Below are positions 23,601 through 39,357 of a stretch of 60,000 nt of DNA, in pieces. The stretch covers positions 1,130,001 to 1,190,000 of the forward strand of contig JACVTC010000025.1 of assembly GCA_016946835.1 (NCBI GenBank), in the 5' to 3' direction. Position numbers and translations under genes: made by a program. This DNA comes from Neocallimastix lanati (nom. inval.). Taxonomy: Eukaryota > Neocallimastigomycota > Neocallimastigomycetes > Neocallimastigales > Neocallimastigaceae. The notes beneath the pieces are model-generated. The model saw only the letters and a list, made by a program, of their open reading frames with translations. It was not told the origin of the DNA and did not search any database. Position 1 is the first letter of the stretch. Every line of letters starts with the position of its first letter.

Positions 23601-26600
23601 ATAATTTAGTGCCATGTTTTTTTTTTTTTTTTTTTTTTTTTTTTATTCATTTATTTATATTATTCTTTTAATAATAATATATATTATATATTAATTTATA
23701 GGAATATTTTTTTTATTTTTTTATGCAATAATATATATATATTGATAAAAATTATTTTATAGTTATACTATTATGTACAATATGTCTATTTTTAGAGAAA
23801 TAATATATATAAAATTTTTTTTATTATATTGGCAATATCTCTGATTATAATAATAATTATTTTTTTTTTTATTTTTTTTTTATTATAAAAATTTTTAATA
23901 TTATAATTTATCTAAAATATTTGTAAAAATTAATATATAAATATATTTTTAATTTCCTTCTTTCATAATATAGATAAATATTAATTTTTCAAGGAAAAAA
24001 GGATAAAAAAAATTATTAATTATAAATATTAAAAAACTTTCCAAAATTTTCTATAAACAAAAGTTATTTCAATCTTGCTTTTTTTATTTATTTATTTATT
24101 TATTTACTTATTTTATAAAATTTATATTGATATAAATAAATTTGAAATGAAATATATTATAATTAATTCACCACAATAAAAATTCTGCTAATTTTATTTA
24201 ATACATAAAATTGGTTTTATTCGTTTTATTTTTATTTTATTGAACTATTATTTTCCATATACGATATTAGTATATATATTTTTTTAGCATTATAATTAAT
24301 AAAAATTTAATATTAACTAATCTATATTTTTTTAGTATTATAATTAATAATAATTTAATATTAACTAATCTATATTAACATTATAATTATTTATTAATAG
24401 ATATAATAATTAATAGCGTTTTTATAAATATGAAAATTATTATCAATTATTATAAATATCATCAATAAATTATTTAATAGTATTATTTATTATTATTTAA
24501 TTAATTTTTAATTATTTTTTGTAAAGGATGAAAAACTTTTCTAGTATTAGAATTATTATTATGATAATTAAAAAAAACCAATTTAATATTTAAAAAGTTA
24601 TTTATTAAAAAAAACAATAAAATAATATTTATAAATAAGAATTGTTTCTAATAATAAAAAAGGTTAACATAAATAAAACAAAATAAGAAAATCATAAAAT
24701 ATTTAAAATAAAAAAAAAAAATAAAAAAAAAAATAATTTAATTTCTAAATTTTAATTTTTAAAATAAATGAAATTAAACTATTTATTATAATTTATTTTA
24801 ATTTATTTTTAATTTAAATTTTTAATACATTTTCGTATCATTTATGGTTAAAAAAAAGCATGAAAAAAAAAAGCATGCTTTAAATTTTAAATAATAATAA
24901 ATATACAAATATTATTATATCTTAAATATTTTAAATAGATAAAATAGATAAAATATATAAATTTTAATTTAAGCTTTTAATTATTACTGATATAATCATA
25001 CCAAATTGGGTAAATACTTAAATTAAATTAAATCATTATTTTTAAATTAATAATTGGCAAAAATCCAAAAAAAAAAAAAATCCAAAAAGAAAAAATAAAA
25101 TAAAATAAGCTAAAATAATAACAAGTTTACAAACAATAATAAATAATATAATAAATAAATAATAAATAAATAATAAATAATATAATAAATAATATAATAA
25201 ATAAATAATAAATAAATAAATAATAAATAATATAATAAATAATAAATAAATAATAAATAATATAATAAATAATATAATAAATAAATAATAAATAAATAAT
25301 AAATAAATAATAAATAATATAATAAATAATATAATAAATAAATAATAAATAAATAATAAATAATATAATAAATAATATAATATCAATAAATATTTAATAT
25401 TTATTTTATTTGTTTAAAAATGAATAATTAAATAAATAATATATACATGCTTTAAAAAGTTATCTTTTATTTATGGGAAGATAATATGGCACAATTGGAA
25501 AATAAAATGAAATAAATATATCAAATGGTGAGAAGAAAAAAATAATGACAATAAATTAATAATAATAATAATATTAATATTAATAATAATAAACTAATTG
25601 TAATGATATTAATAATAATAAACTAATATTAATGATATTAATAATAATAGATAATATTATATTAGTATTTACAATATTAATATTTCAAAATAATAAAAAT
25701 AATACTAATAATAAGTAAGAAATTATTAAAATAAATAATAATAAGCAAAAAATAATAAATAATAATATAAATTTAATGAAATAATTAAAAATAAAATACA
25801 TTATATTAATAATTTTGGTTTAAGTAATAAATAATGAAAAAAATATTAAATAATAATTAAATAGAAAAGTATTAATTTTATTTATATTTATATAAAAAAT
25901 TTAATAAATATAATTAATAAAGAAAAATAGTAAAAAAAAAAATAAATATAAAACATAATAAAATAAAATAATGAAAAATAATGAAAAGTGAATACAGAAC
26001 GAAATAAAATTATTAATATAATATTATTTATATTAACTTGTTTTTAATTTTTATTTATTTATTTATTTATTTATATATTTATTTATTTATTTAATAGTTT
26101 CTGAATTTTTATTTTTATTTTTATTTTACTTTTTAAATAATTTAAAATTTAATTATAATAATAGTAACCTTAATTCATAATAAATTTTTATCATTTAAAA
26201 TAAAAAAAAAAAAAAATTCATAAATTAATATATGCATTTGATTTTATAAAAATTAAATTTATATAGATTAAATATCCTAAATGATATAAATTAATGAATA
26301 TATAAATAGATATTAAATAAATATTCATCAAGAAGAATAGAAAAATTAAATAAATCAATTGATATATAAATAAATATTAATAAATTAATTGTTAATTAAA
26401 ATCATCGTATTAGAATTAAAATATCATAATTTAATATAATATAAAAGTTTTTTATTTTCCCAATATTTTTTTTTTTTTTTAAAATTTTTTTGCAATTTTT
26501 TTATATATATATATTTTTTTTTCAATTTTAAATGTTATATTCAAGGAAAATAATAGAAAAAAGAGGAATGAATAATTAAAGAGAAATAAAAAAATGATTT

Positions 26601-27046
26601 TGTACATATAATATATTTGAATATTTTTTTTATGAAAGAAAATATATATATTCTATAAAAATTTTGAAAAAATAAAAATAAAATAAGAGAAAAGTTTTTT
26701 TTTCAAAAAAACATTATACCACTCCATTAAATATCAATTTTTATAGATAATATTTAAAAATATTTTATTTAATAAATAGAAATCATTTTATTTTTTTTTT
26801 TAAAAAAAAAAAAAAAAAGCCGATTATTAAAAGATAGATTTTTTATTTGAATGTAAAACAAAAGCATAAAAAAAAAAAAAAAAAAAAAAGAAACAAAAGG
26901 ATAATAATTATAATAATAGTAATTTCAATAAATAATAAATATTATATTAAAGTTTTTTAACATTTAAATAGTTCATAAATAAACTTGATTCAATAATTAA
27001 TAAATACAATAATATAACAAATTAATAGCAATAATAATAAAACAAA
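23601..27046. other. Gene-free AT-rich spacer
   Basis: No coding signal. A diverged 48-bp tandem duplication lies near 24285-24380. A TAAATAA/TAATATAA array spans about 25135-25385; its apparent 114-aa frame is a repeat artefact. TTTA runs and A runs precede the receptor gene. Confidence 0.65.
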
Positions 27047-30000
27047 ATGAAATACATACATAAAGATATATACACTATTTTATTGATTTTAATTGTTTTT
27101 TCTTTGAAAATATATTCAGAGAAAACAACAATTCAAATATTGATGAAACAATCAGAGGTGCCGAAGAATATTGACACAAAAAATTTTGAAGAAAATTACA
27201 ATGCAGTTATAAATAGTTTTCTATTAGAAGAATACAAAAATAATACCACAATCAATGATATAGAAGTTTCATTTACATTTTATAAAGATAATTCAGAAGG
27301 TACAAATAATAATGGAGGTTCAACGTACCTAAATTTTATAAAGGATAATATACAGGCCTGGACAGAATCAAAATATGATATGGCTATACTGGATGATCGT
27401 TATTTATTTAATGAAGAATCTCTAATAGAATCTATTGATATAAAAGAATATTTTTATACTGGAATGCCAACGGTGAATCATTTTTTAAATTTATCGCTTT
27501 ATATAGATAACAAAGATATTGAACACCACAGTTCTGATAGTTTATATCATAGTCATTTTAAAGATGATTTATACGCTCTTCCCTATGAAAAAGATTTTGA
27601 TCTTTTATACTTTAACAGTGAAAATGGAAAATCTAGTAATATAACAGAATCCATGAGTTCCATAACCTGGGATGATTTATTAGTATTAATGAATGATAAA
27701 TCCACGAATCCATTAAAAATAGCCTTAAACGATGATGACTACTTATTAAATTTCTTCTTTGAATATATAAATAGTAAATATAACATCTCCAAGGAGAACA
27801 CCAAAGATTACTATGATCGATTTTATAATGATGATCAATCTAAAGACCTACTCAATTCATTTAGAAATTTTATCCTTTCCTATTCTTCTCAAAATTTAAA
27901 TGACACCCTCACCCTTACTCTTGATGATATTTATAATGCCTATATCAACAAAGAAACTTTTCTTTTCAAAGGAAAAGCTTCTCATTACAATCTTTTTAAT
28001 GATTTAAATCAAGAAAATAATAGTAAAAATTTGAATGCTATTCAAAATAATAATATAAAGATTAATAGTACCAGTAGTAATATTAATAGTATCAATAAAA
28101 ATATCAATACTAATACTAATACTAATAATAATATTAATAATAATATCAATAATAAGTTCAATAATAATAATAATAATAATATGATTAATAATAGTAATAT
28201 TAATAATAATAATAATAACATAAATCCTACCACTTCCAACACAAAATCAGTTAATAATAATATCAATAATTATAATAATAATAATAATAATAATAATGGT
28301 TTCAATTATAACATTAATAACAATAGTATTAATAAAAATATGTTTTTATCAAATAAAAATGTCAATACCCCCACCAATATCAATGGCAATACTAATACTA
28401 ATACCAACACCAACACCAACACCAACATCAATTTCAATAGTAATATATTGAATAAGAGAAATTCGAATATTTATGATAAAAGAGAAATTAAGAATGTGAA
28501 TCCCATTACTTCAATTATTAATAAAGTCAATAAAAAAGGATTTATTGTTAGTCTTCCCCCAAAAAATTATAGTGTTGTCACCGAAAAATATTTAGTATTG
28601 AATAAGTATAGTAATGTAGATGCCAAGATACTTGTTGATGTAGCCCTCAAATTGACATCATTGAAAATGCAAATATTAAGAAGCTACTACTTTGGAAGTG
28701 TTCCTACTTTTGATATTACTAAAAAAAATTCAGATTCCAATATCAAGACCTACTGTGATTTGAAGTCATACATTTGTGATAACTTAGAAAAAATTCAACC
28801 CATATATGTGAAAGACATATTTAAATCGGAGTTTAGTTCACCGTTTTTTGAGACAAGAGTCATTCTTCCCAAATTTATAAGAAATTTTATAAAAAATAAT
28901 GATATGGAGTCTCTTCAATTTACTTTAAAGAGTATCAAAACATTAGTTGTTGAAGAAATGGGGTTGTATAAAATACATTCTTATATTATTTTCTTTATCT
29001 ATACTGTTTTTTCAGTATTTATCATTGCTTTTACCTTTAAATACAGAAAGCATCCCTACCTAAAAGTTATTTTCCCAGTCTTTTGTATTATAATAATGAT
29101 CGGTTTTATCATGAATATGCTTTCACTGACCTTCATGTTATATATTCCACATTCAACATCAAAATGTAAAATATCCATATTGTACAATACCATCAATCAA
29201 TGCTTCGTTTATATCCCCATCTTTGCCATTACCTATCGTATCTACCTTATCTATAAATCTCAAATCGTCTATACCAAATCTCTGACAAATAGAAATTCAT
29301 GTATAGCGGTTGGTGTAATGTTTTTTGTCATTTTCATTTATAAATACACCGTCATCATGACAAGTAATTTTTATTTCGTATCCTATGGACATATAAATGA
29401 AAACCGTTACCCTCAATGTTATTATGATAATCATGATTTTCATGAGATTATTGATAAAATATCTTTCATTGCTTATGTAAGTTTTTTTTTTTTTTTTTTT
29501 TTTTTTTCTCTCCTCTACAATCTATCTAATAATAATAATAATATTAATAATAATAAATTATAAAAAATATATTATAAATAATAAATAATAAATAATAAAT
29601 AATAAATAATAAATAATAAATAATAAATAATAAATAATAATACTAACAATTAATATTTATTTATTTATTTATTTTAAATATTTTAAATATTTTTAAAAAA
29701 AAAAAAAATTATTTATATAGATTTTAGGTATGGCCTTTATACTCTTCAGAATAAATAAGATATCCAAAAGGATAGGTGAACTCTACTACCTCTACATCAT
29801 TCTCGGTTTAAATATCACCAATTATTTTGTTGAAAGAAAAGTAGTGACTTCGCAATCAAAAAATTTCCCATTGTATTACCTTCTACTTACGATTCTCTAT
29901 TCTACCGGATGTTTTGTTTGTTTGTATTTCTTAGTAGGAAATAGATTATATTTCATTATTGTATATCCTAATGCCTTTGATCAAATAGAAGAATATCTGA

Positions 30001-30458
30001 ATTACAATGCCATTCCAACAAGTAATTATATTCAATTTATTTCCTTAAAGACGGATAAAAATGAATTTAATCGTACTTTCCGTAAGTTTAGAAGAGATAG
30101 AAAAAGTATTCCGTATTCCGGTAATGATTATGATATATCGAGAAGTAATCGAGATAGTGAAATTTCCAAATATTTACTATTTGGTGGCATAAGTGAATCT
30201 AGTGGTACCAGTGGAGTTCTAGTAAAGAATTACATTAATAATAGTAAGAATCAATACTCCATATCGAGACATCATCATGGCAGTGGGAAAGGAAAAGGAA
30301 ATAAATACATGAAAATGACGGATACCTCGAATTCATCAGGTACATTCCATATTGATCTCGGAAGTAATATTTCTAATTCAACCTCCTCCTCTAACCATCA
30401 AAATCAATTAAGTATTGATTCTAATAATACCTTTATCAATCGTACTTATGATTATTAA
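27047..30458 (+). CDS. Class C-type receptor with a solute-binding ectodomain, two exons
   Basis: A predicted surface receptor of 1055 aa. Exons 27047-29476 and 29721-30458 join in phase 0 (SFIAY then ILGMAFILF), using GTAAGT and a TATAG acceptor. Residues 1-24 are a signal peptide. Residues about 25-320 and 470-640 resemble a bacterial-type periplasmic solute-binding domain (DLYALPYEKDFDLLYFN at about 175-191; ITWDDLLVLMND). An Asn/Thr-rich insert at about 324-468, coded mostly by AAT/AAC, splits it. Seven hydrophobic segments follow near 645, 672, 715, 751, 804, 831 and 861, with short loops as in GABA-B-like class C receptors. A Ser/Asn-rich cytosolic tail of about 160 residues ends the protein. 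Similar receptors are expanded in gut fungi and are presumed to sense sugars or peptides; the ligand is unknown. It is intact, with a broken paralogue 2.2 kb downstream. Confidence 0.88.
28018..28440. repeat. AAT/AAC low-complexity insert in the receptor ectodomain
   Basis: A run of about 140 codons, mostly Asn with Ile, Thr and Ser. It stays in frame inside the solute-binding domain, so the expansion is tolerated there. The reverse-strand Leu-rich frame over it is an artefact. Confidence 0.85.
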
Positions 30459-32634
<2,176 letters not shown>

Positions 32635-32900
32635 CATTTGATTAATATAATAGAGAATACTGAAATCTCTTTCATAGGGAAGAGCATAGATGTGTCTATT
32701 ATAATAGCTATCGTTTAAAATTTCCGGATCATTCAATTTTTTTTTTAAGTTCCTCCTTACTTTATTTAATTTATGAATTCCAAAAGATTATTGATTAAAG
32801 GTTTTCTTTTTGTATTAAAATATTCTTTAACTACCTATAGGATTTCCATCAATGAATATTCGTTATATAGCATGCTATCATCAAAAATACTCATATCAAA
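32635..32900 (-). pseudogene. Broken paralogue of the solute-binding receptor
   Basis: Read on the minus strand from 32900: DMSIFDDSMLYNEYSLMEIL, stop, VVKEYFNTKRKP, further stops, then after a frameshift DPEILNDSYYNRHIYALPYE and RDFSILYYINQM. The intact receptor has YDMAILDDRYLFNEESLIES, IKEYFYTG and DLYALPYEKDFDLLYFN in the same order and at similar spacing. At least three stops and a shift, and no trace of the membrane segments nearby, show it is dead. It points opposite to the intact gene. Confidence 0.8.
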
Positions 32901-33320
32901 GGTTGAATTTAGCCAAAAAACTAATCATATTTAATATAAAGAAATTATATTCTGAAGTAATGTATACTAATAATTTAAATAATTTATAAATAAATAATAA
33001 TATATACTTTTAATTAATTAAAAACATCATTTTTTCTTTTTTTTTTTTTTTTTTCCAATACAATTATCCGAATAATTAATTTTTTAAAATAAAATATCAA
33101 ATTTTAAATTATAATATTTGTTTTAATGTTATATAAAAAATTTTTAAGTTATTAGTTAATAGACTAATAAATAGTAGATAATCCAAATTTATTATAGAAT
33201 AATTAATAATAAATAAATGGAATTCATGCTGAATAATTAATTTTAATTTTATTATCATAAAAAAAATATTTATAATACTTTCTTTTTTTTTACATGATAT
33301 ATATACTAATATTATCTATC

Positions 33321-33354
<34 letters not shown>

Positions 33355-33559
33355 TAAATTTTATTATAATTTATCTATAATTATTTAATATTAAATATTA
33401 TTATTACTTTTTTACAATTATAATAATTAAATATGTAAATAATATTTAATTAATAATAAAAAAAAAATATTTTTATAACTTACTCCATCCAATTAATATA
33501 TATAATATAATCATGATTTTAGAAGGAAGTAAATATATATCTATATTGATAATCTTTTA

Positions 33560-35110
33560 AAGAAGTTATTAATGAAATATATGGATTAAATATGCCTTTT
33601 AATGAAACTGCAGATTCGCTAATGAAATTAAATCGTAGAAATACTATTAAAGAAGAATTTGCCAATAGTCCTATTAACATTTATATCTATGATCTAAGAT
33701 TTAATTTACAATAAAATATATAATAAAACTTGTAAAATTATTTAATGATTGATTAAAATAAATAAATAAAATAAGAACCTAAATATTGATGAGAAATGAT
33801 GGAATGAAGTAAAACAATATTTTAAAAGAAAAAAAAAATATTAGTTATTATTATTTTTTTTTTTTTTTTTTTTTTTTAATAAAGGAATAATTTTTCCAAT
33901 CCAACAGATTTTATGATCGAATATATTTGGGCAAAATGATAATGAAGACATCCTTCACTAATTACGAAATATTATGGACTTATTATAAAAAAAAAAAATT
34001 TGTGATAATTTAAAAGAGGATTCAAACAAAAAATTATTAATTTCAAATTATTATAAAGATATAGAATATTCTGAGAATGAAAAGATATATATGAATATTT
34101 ATTTCAGAAGAAAAAAAAAAAATCATTAAAAAATTGGAAGTGAATTTAATAAGAAGCAACCAGAAATTTGGATGGCAAGATTAAACCCAGGAATAATGGA
34201 TTATTAAAAGTGAAAAGAAATTAAAGCCCTCTTTTAAGTAATAATTTAATTCATTTAAGTCTTCAAGGCATAAATATAAAGGGATTAATCGATTTTTATC
34301 ATTTATAATAAATAGATTTGAATTATTGAAATATAATGATTTTTATTATATTGATAGTAATATCAATAGTGTTGATAAAAATAGATGTAATAAATTAATG
34401 AGAATTTATTACCATTGTAAAAATTATGAATTAATTGAATCACTAATTCATGTCAATGTAGAATAATGATGGAAAAACTGCTTTAATGTATACACATATA
34501 AGATAATAATATAGATATTAATATTAACATTATAAAAAAAAATTATTAATTAAAAAAAGGTGCCAATGTCTACTTTATTGATAAAAATGGATGAAACGCT
34601 ATAAATATTACGGTGTTTATCATCCAAATAGCGACAATGATTAAATCATTATGGTTATTCCAATGATTTAGATTTAATTATATTAAATAATCAAGGCATG
34701 AATCCTTTAACGATTGCTTGTCAATTTTCCAAAGACTTAGAATTAATTAAATTATTAATTACAAAAATAAGTATCAATCGACAAGAAAGTGATGAAGGAA
34801 CCTTATTAGTGTTATCCATAAAATATAATAAAAATATGAACATTATAAAAAAAAAAAATTTTTTTTAACTGAATGAGGTATCGATATAAATATAGAAGAC
34901 AATAATAAATGGAATACCTTAATGTATGCTTGTCGTTATTCAGAAAGTTTTACAATTAGTAAAATTAATAGTCAATGCAGGATCAAATATTAATCTACAT
35001 AATAAAAAATGGATAGAATTCGTTAATGCACGCTTTTCGATATAATAAAAATATCCATATATAAAAATATCTGATTGAAAGAAGAGCCGATGTGAATTTA
35101 TTAAACGGTG
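33560..35110 (+). pseudogene. Ankyrin-repeat protein pseudogene
   Basis: Ankyrin-type repeat pieces recur on the plus strand but are cut by stops, shifts and A runs. They include NGKTALMYT then KKGANVYFIDKNG (about 34470-34590), NNQGMNPLTIACQFSKDLEL then IKLLITK (34680-34770), GIDINIEDNNKWNTLMYACR (34875-34935) and NAGSNINLHNKKW (34975-35012). The left part (NMPFNETADSLMKLNRRNTI, about 33590) may be the non-repeat N-terminal region. Large ankyrin families are common in gut fungi. No intact frame longer than about 50 codons remains. Confidence 0.7.
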
Positions 35111-35355
35111 AAGTATAACGTGTCTAATCTTTTTTTTTTTTTTTTTTTTTTTTTAAGACATGAAATTTTTTTTTTTTTTTTAATTTTTAACTTCTGGTGT
35201 TAGACAAGGAAGAGAATACACTTTCATTTACTTTATTTTTTTTTTATTATTAAAACATTAATATATTGTATACATTTTAAATGAAAGAAATACGCCTTAA
35301 ATATATTAAGATAAAAAAAAAAAAAAACAGAATATAATAAAAAATGTATCAAATT

Positions 35356-35386
<31 letters not shown>

Positions 35387-36339
35387 TGAAAAAAATAAAA
35401 TAAAATTAAAAAATAAAATAAAAATGAAAAAATAAAAATAAAAATGAAAATAAAATAAAAATAAAAATAAACTTTAATAAAAAAAAATGTAAAGTTAATG
35501 TAATACAATAAAAATAAAAAGAAAATTTTAAAATAAATTTTGATATTATAAAATGAATCGAGATCATTTCTACCAAAAAACTATTTAATAAAAACATTTC
35601 TTTTATTATACCATTCAAAGAATAACTCAAGAGAGCTTACTAGCAACTAGTATAGTGTTGATAAAGTAATTTAATATTTAAGATGTGTCTTGTCTAATCT
35701 TAATATTTAAGATGTTGGATAAATAAATATTTTTTTATTTTTTTTTCATATTTATTTATTTATTTATTTTACTTATTTTATTTATTTATTTACTTATTTA
35801 TTTATTTTATTTATTTTATTTATTTCTATTAATAATAATTTTTTTTTTCCATATTTATTTATTTTATTTTATTTTATTTTATTTCTAATAATAATAATTT
35901 TTTTTTTTTTTTACAGTTAGGGGAAGATCATTAAAGTTTCTAAAACTAAAGAGTAAAAAGTATTAATAATAATTTTTTTATACATATAATATAAATATAA
36001 GTTACTAATGCTATATTTTATATAAATATTTTTTTTTTTTTTAATTAGCTTCTTATTTTTTTTTTTTTTTTTTTTTTTTAATTTTTTTTTTTTATTTATT
36101 TATTTATTTTTCTTTTTTTTTCTATTAATTTTTATTATTATTTCATAACAAAAAAAAATATTTTTTTTAAAAAAAAAAAAAGAATTAAATTTATTATTAT
36201 AATTATACTACATGAATAAAAAATATATATATTTAATATAAAATAAATAGTAGATATATAAAATAACATAAAAAAAATAAAAATAACAATAATAATAATA
36301 ATAATAATATTAAAATGAAAATGTTATTTTATATATATA

Positions 36340-36377
<38 letters not shown>

Positions 36378-36494
36378 GATCTAAATTTATATTTGAAGTT
36401 TTCAAATTTTTTTTTTTTTTGTTTTTTTTTTTTGTTTTTTTTTTTTTTTAATAGATTGAATCTAATTTAATCTAATTTTATATATCACATCTTT

Positions 36495-36525
<31 letters not shown>

Positions 36526-36643
36526 TTAAATTATAGGTAGATAGAAAGATATAAATATATATATATAATGAATATATATATATAATTGTTTAAGATATAT
36601 AAAATATTAAAAAAAAAAAAAAAAAAAGGTCTTTTTATCTTTA

Positions 36644-36674
<31 letters not shown>

Positions 36675-36709
36675 GTTTTGTTTTGTTTTGTTTTTTATTA
36701 TTACTTTTT
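35111..36709. other. AT-rich spacer downstream of the membrane protein gene
   Basis: No coding signal; long T and A runs, TTTA arrays and a short duplicated motif (TAATATTTAAGATGT at about 35669 and 35700). Confidence 0.6.
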
Positions 36710-39312
36710 TTAATCACAATGAGTAATATAATAATCCATATTTCTTTTTTCTTCATGAAGAATAGAAAGGACCGAATTTCTACCTCTTGATTTCGCCTTC
36801 TTTTGATTTTCATTCTCTCTATAGAATTCTACTTCAAAGGTAGTCAATTTTTGTTCTAGTTGACGTATTATAGCTGAATTGGCAAATGAAGAAAGTAAGG
36901 CATTGGCATTATTCTCTTCAGGATGATGACTCATACTACCACTACTGTTACTATGTTTTGTTGGTCTTGGTAGAGATTTAGAACGGTAATGATGACCATC
37001 ATATCCTTCTTGATATCGGTTACCACTACCTTTACCATCTCTTTCCAAATTTTTATTAGATTCAGAGAAATCTTCTAAATTCTTACTTGGAGGGTAACCA
37101 TGTGGAGGAGGAACCGGTAATGGATGTTCTCCATAGGCTTTAATTCTCTCGAGAGGATCTTCAACTGATGATCCCATTTCAAAATCGTTAGCAGATACCG
37201 ATTTATTTTTCTTATGGAAATGTTTACGTTGTAAAGTCATAGTATTCAATGGGATAACTTCAGTACCTCCTAAAATATCTGGTGGGACAGGAGTAGCTCT
37301 TTCAGTAGGTGGTAATACCTTAGCATCTTGTGGGAAACGTGTTGATTTTGGAGTAGGTGGTGTGTCTACTGCATGCCTAAAGACAGTTAATTGAGGTGGT
37401 CTCATTGGAGTGGTTGGTGTTGCATTCTCTAAAGAACCAGTATTATTATTTTCTCTTACACCACTACCACCAGAAGTTTTACGAGACATAGATGGGAAGG
37501 GAGGAATAGTAATATCATTGGTAGATCCATTTGTGGTTGGCTTACGTCCCTTAGACTTTTTCCTCTTAATATTAAGAGGTTTTCCAGAAGGATCATCTTG
37601 AGGTTTATTAGAATTCATAGTATTCGTTGTATTTAAAGGATTATTAGTTGAAGCATTATTATTAGGCATACTTACACCCATAGGTATACCCATTGGTATA
37701 CCCATTGGCATACCCATTGGTATCATACCCATATTCATATTCATTCCATTAATATTAACATTAGTATTATTAGAATTAGTATTAGTATTAGTATTAGCAT
37801 TCTTTAAGATAGATTTTGGTTGAGTTTGTGGACTCTTTAAGGTAGAAGAAGATGGACTTTTAACGGATAAATTATTATTTTTATTTTCATTGAAATTATC
37901 TGTCCCTGCATTGGAACCTACTACAGATCCTGATCCTGTAGAAGAACCAACGGTAGAACCATTATCTTGTGAGCCATTTCTATTATGTTTAAAGCTAGCC
38001 GAACCTTTACGATCTAAGGTTGGTTTATTCATTCCAGAAGGTAGAGTTTCTGTGAGCGGAGAAGAGGTTGCATTAAGTTGAGATTTACCTAAAGAAAGTT
38101 TTTGATCTATTTGTGGAGAATTTGAATAATTACAACCAGGAGTACCTCTACCAGATGATTTCTGTTCTAGATTTGGAGTATGATAATTATTTGTATTGGA
38201 AGGTTTAACAAAGGAAGGTGAATTGACATTACCATTACCATTACCAATTCGAATACTATTTTTGGAATCATTAATATTTGGGGTACCATTAATATTGGGA
38301 GTACCGTTAATATTGGGAGTAAAGGAAGATTTTGGAGTTTTAGGAGTTCTAGGAGTTGAAGGGCTTCTAAGAGTAGATGTATTAATGACCTCCTTAGCCA
38401 TTGGACTCATATAACTCTTTACATTCATATTCTTATGTGTAGGTGATGTAATAGGGGATTGATATTTAGCGGATGGTGATTTAAAAGAAGAATTAGATCT
38501 TGGTGTCATAGGTGAATTACTAAAAGAATCATTATTAGGTCTGAAAGAATGATTGGTAAAGCTTTGAATACTGTTCAAAGAATTTTCATTCTTCAATTCC
38601 ATAACATTATTTTTATTGTTTATATTCATATTACCATTACCATTAGAAATCTTCAGAACATCATTTTGAGAATGATCAACGAAAGAATTAACGGATGGAT
38701 TAATGGACGGATTAATCAAAGGATTTTGATTTTGATTTTGATTTTGAAGTTGATTGGTATAAATAAAAAGTTTACCACTAGGTGAATTAATATTTTTTGG
38801 AGTGGACGGACTACCAACACCTTGATAATATTTATTAGCTTGTGTTGATGGACTATATGGCATATTATTAAAGTTTTGCTTAATCTCTGATTCATTAAAT
38901 GCTTTAGCATTAGTATTAACTCTAGGTGATCGATTGTCTTCAAAAGACATATTTACTGGGGTATTATTATTATTGTTATTACTATTATTATTATTATTAT
39001 TATTATTGCTATTATATTTTGGGGACATCATTTTACCACTTCCCATAGGACTTAATATATCCGTTGACGTGATGGCAGCATTTATTGGCATAACATCTAT
39101 ATTAGATTTAGGAAGATTTTTAGGTGAATGGAAGTTACTATCTGATGAACCAATTTTAGACATAGGTTTATTAGTATTAGCATAAACATCTGAACCTTCA
39201 AATAAACGACCATTATTATTTGTTGTAGAAGCATTAAAAGTTTCTGAACCATTATTATTGGGTTGATTTGAATTCTTTAAAACTATACTTGATTGACTAT
39301 TATTAATATTAA

Positions 39313-39357
<45 letters not shown>

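Noticed and set aside
25042-25386. 114-aa Leu/Tyr/Ile-rich frame on the minus strand.
   Set aside because: It is entirely the product of a TAAATAA-type repeat and has no protein-like variation.
28042-28266. Leu-rich minus-strand frame.
   Set aside because: Antisense of the Asn-rich insert in the receptor gene.
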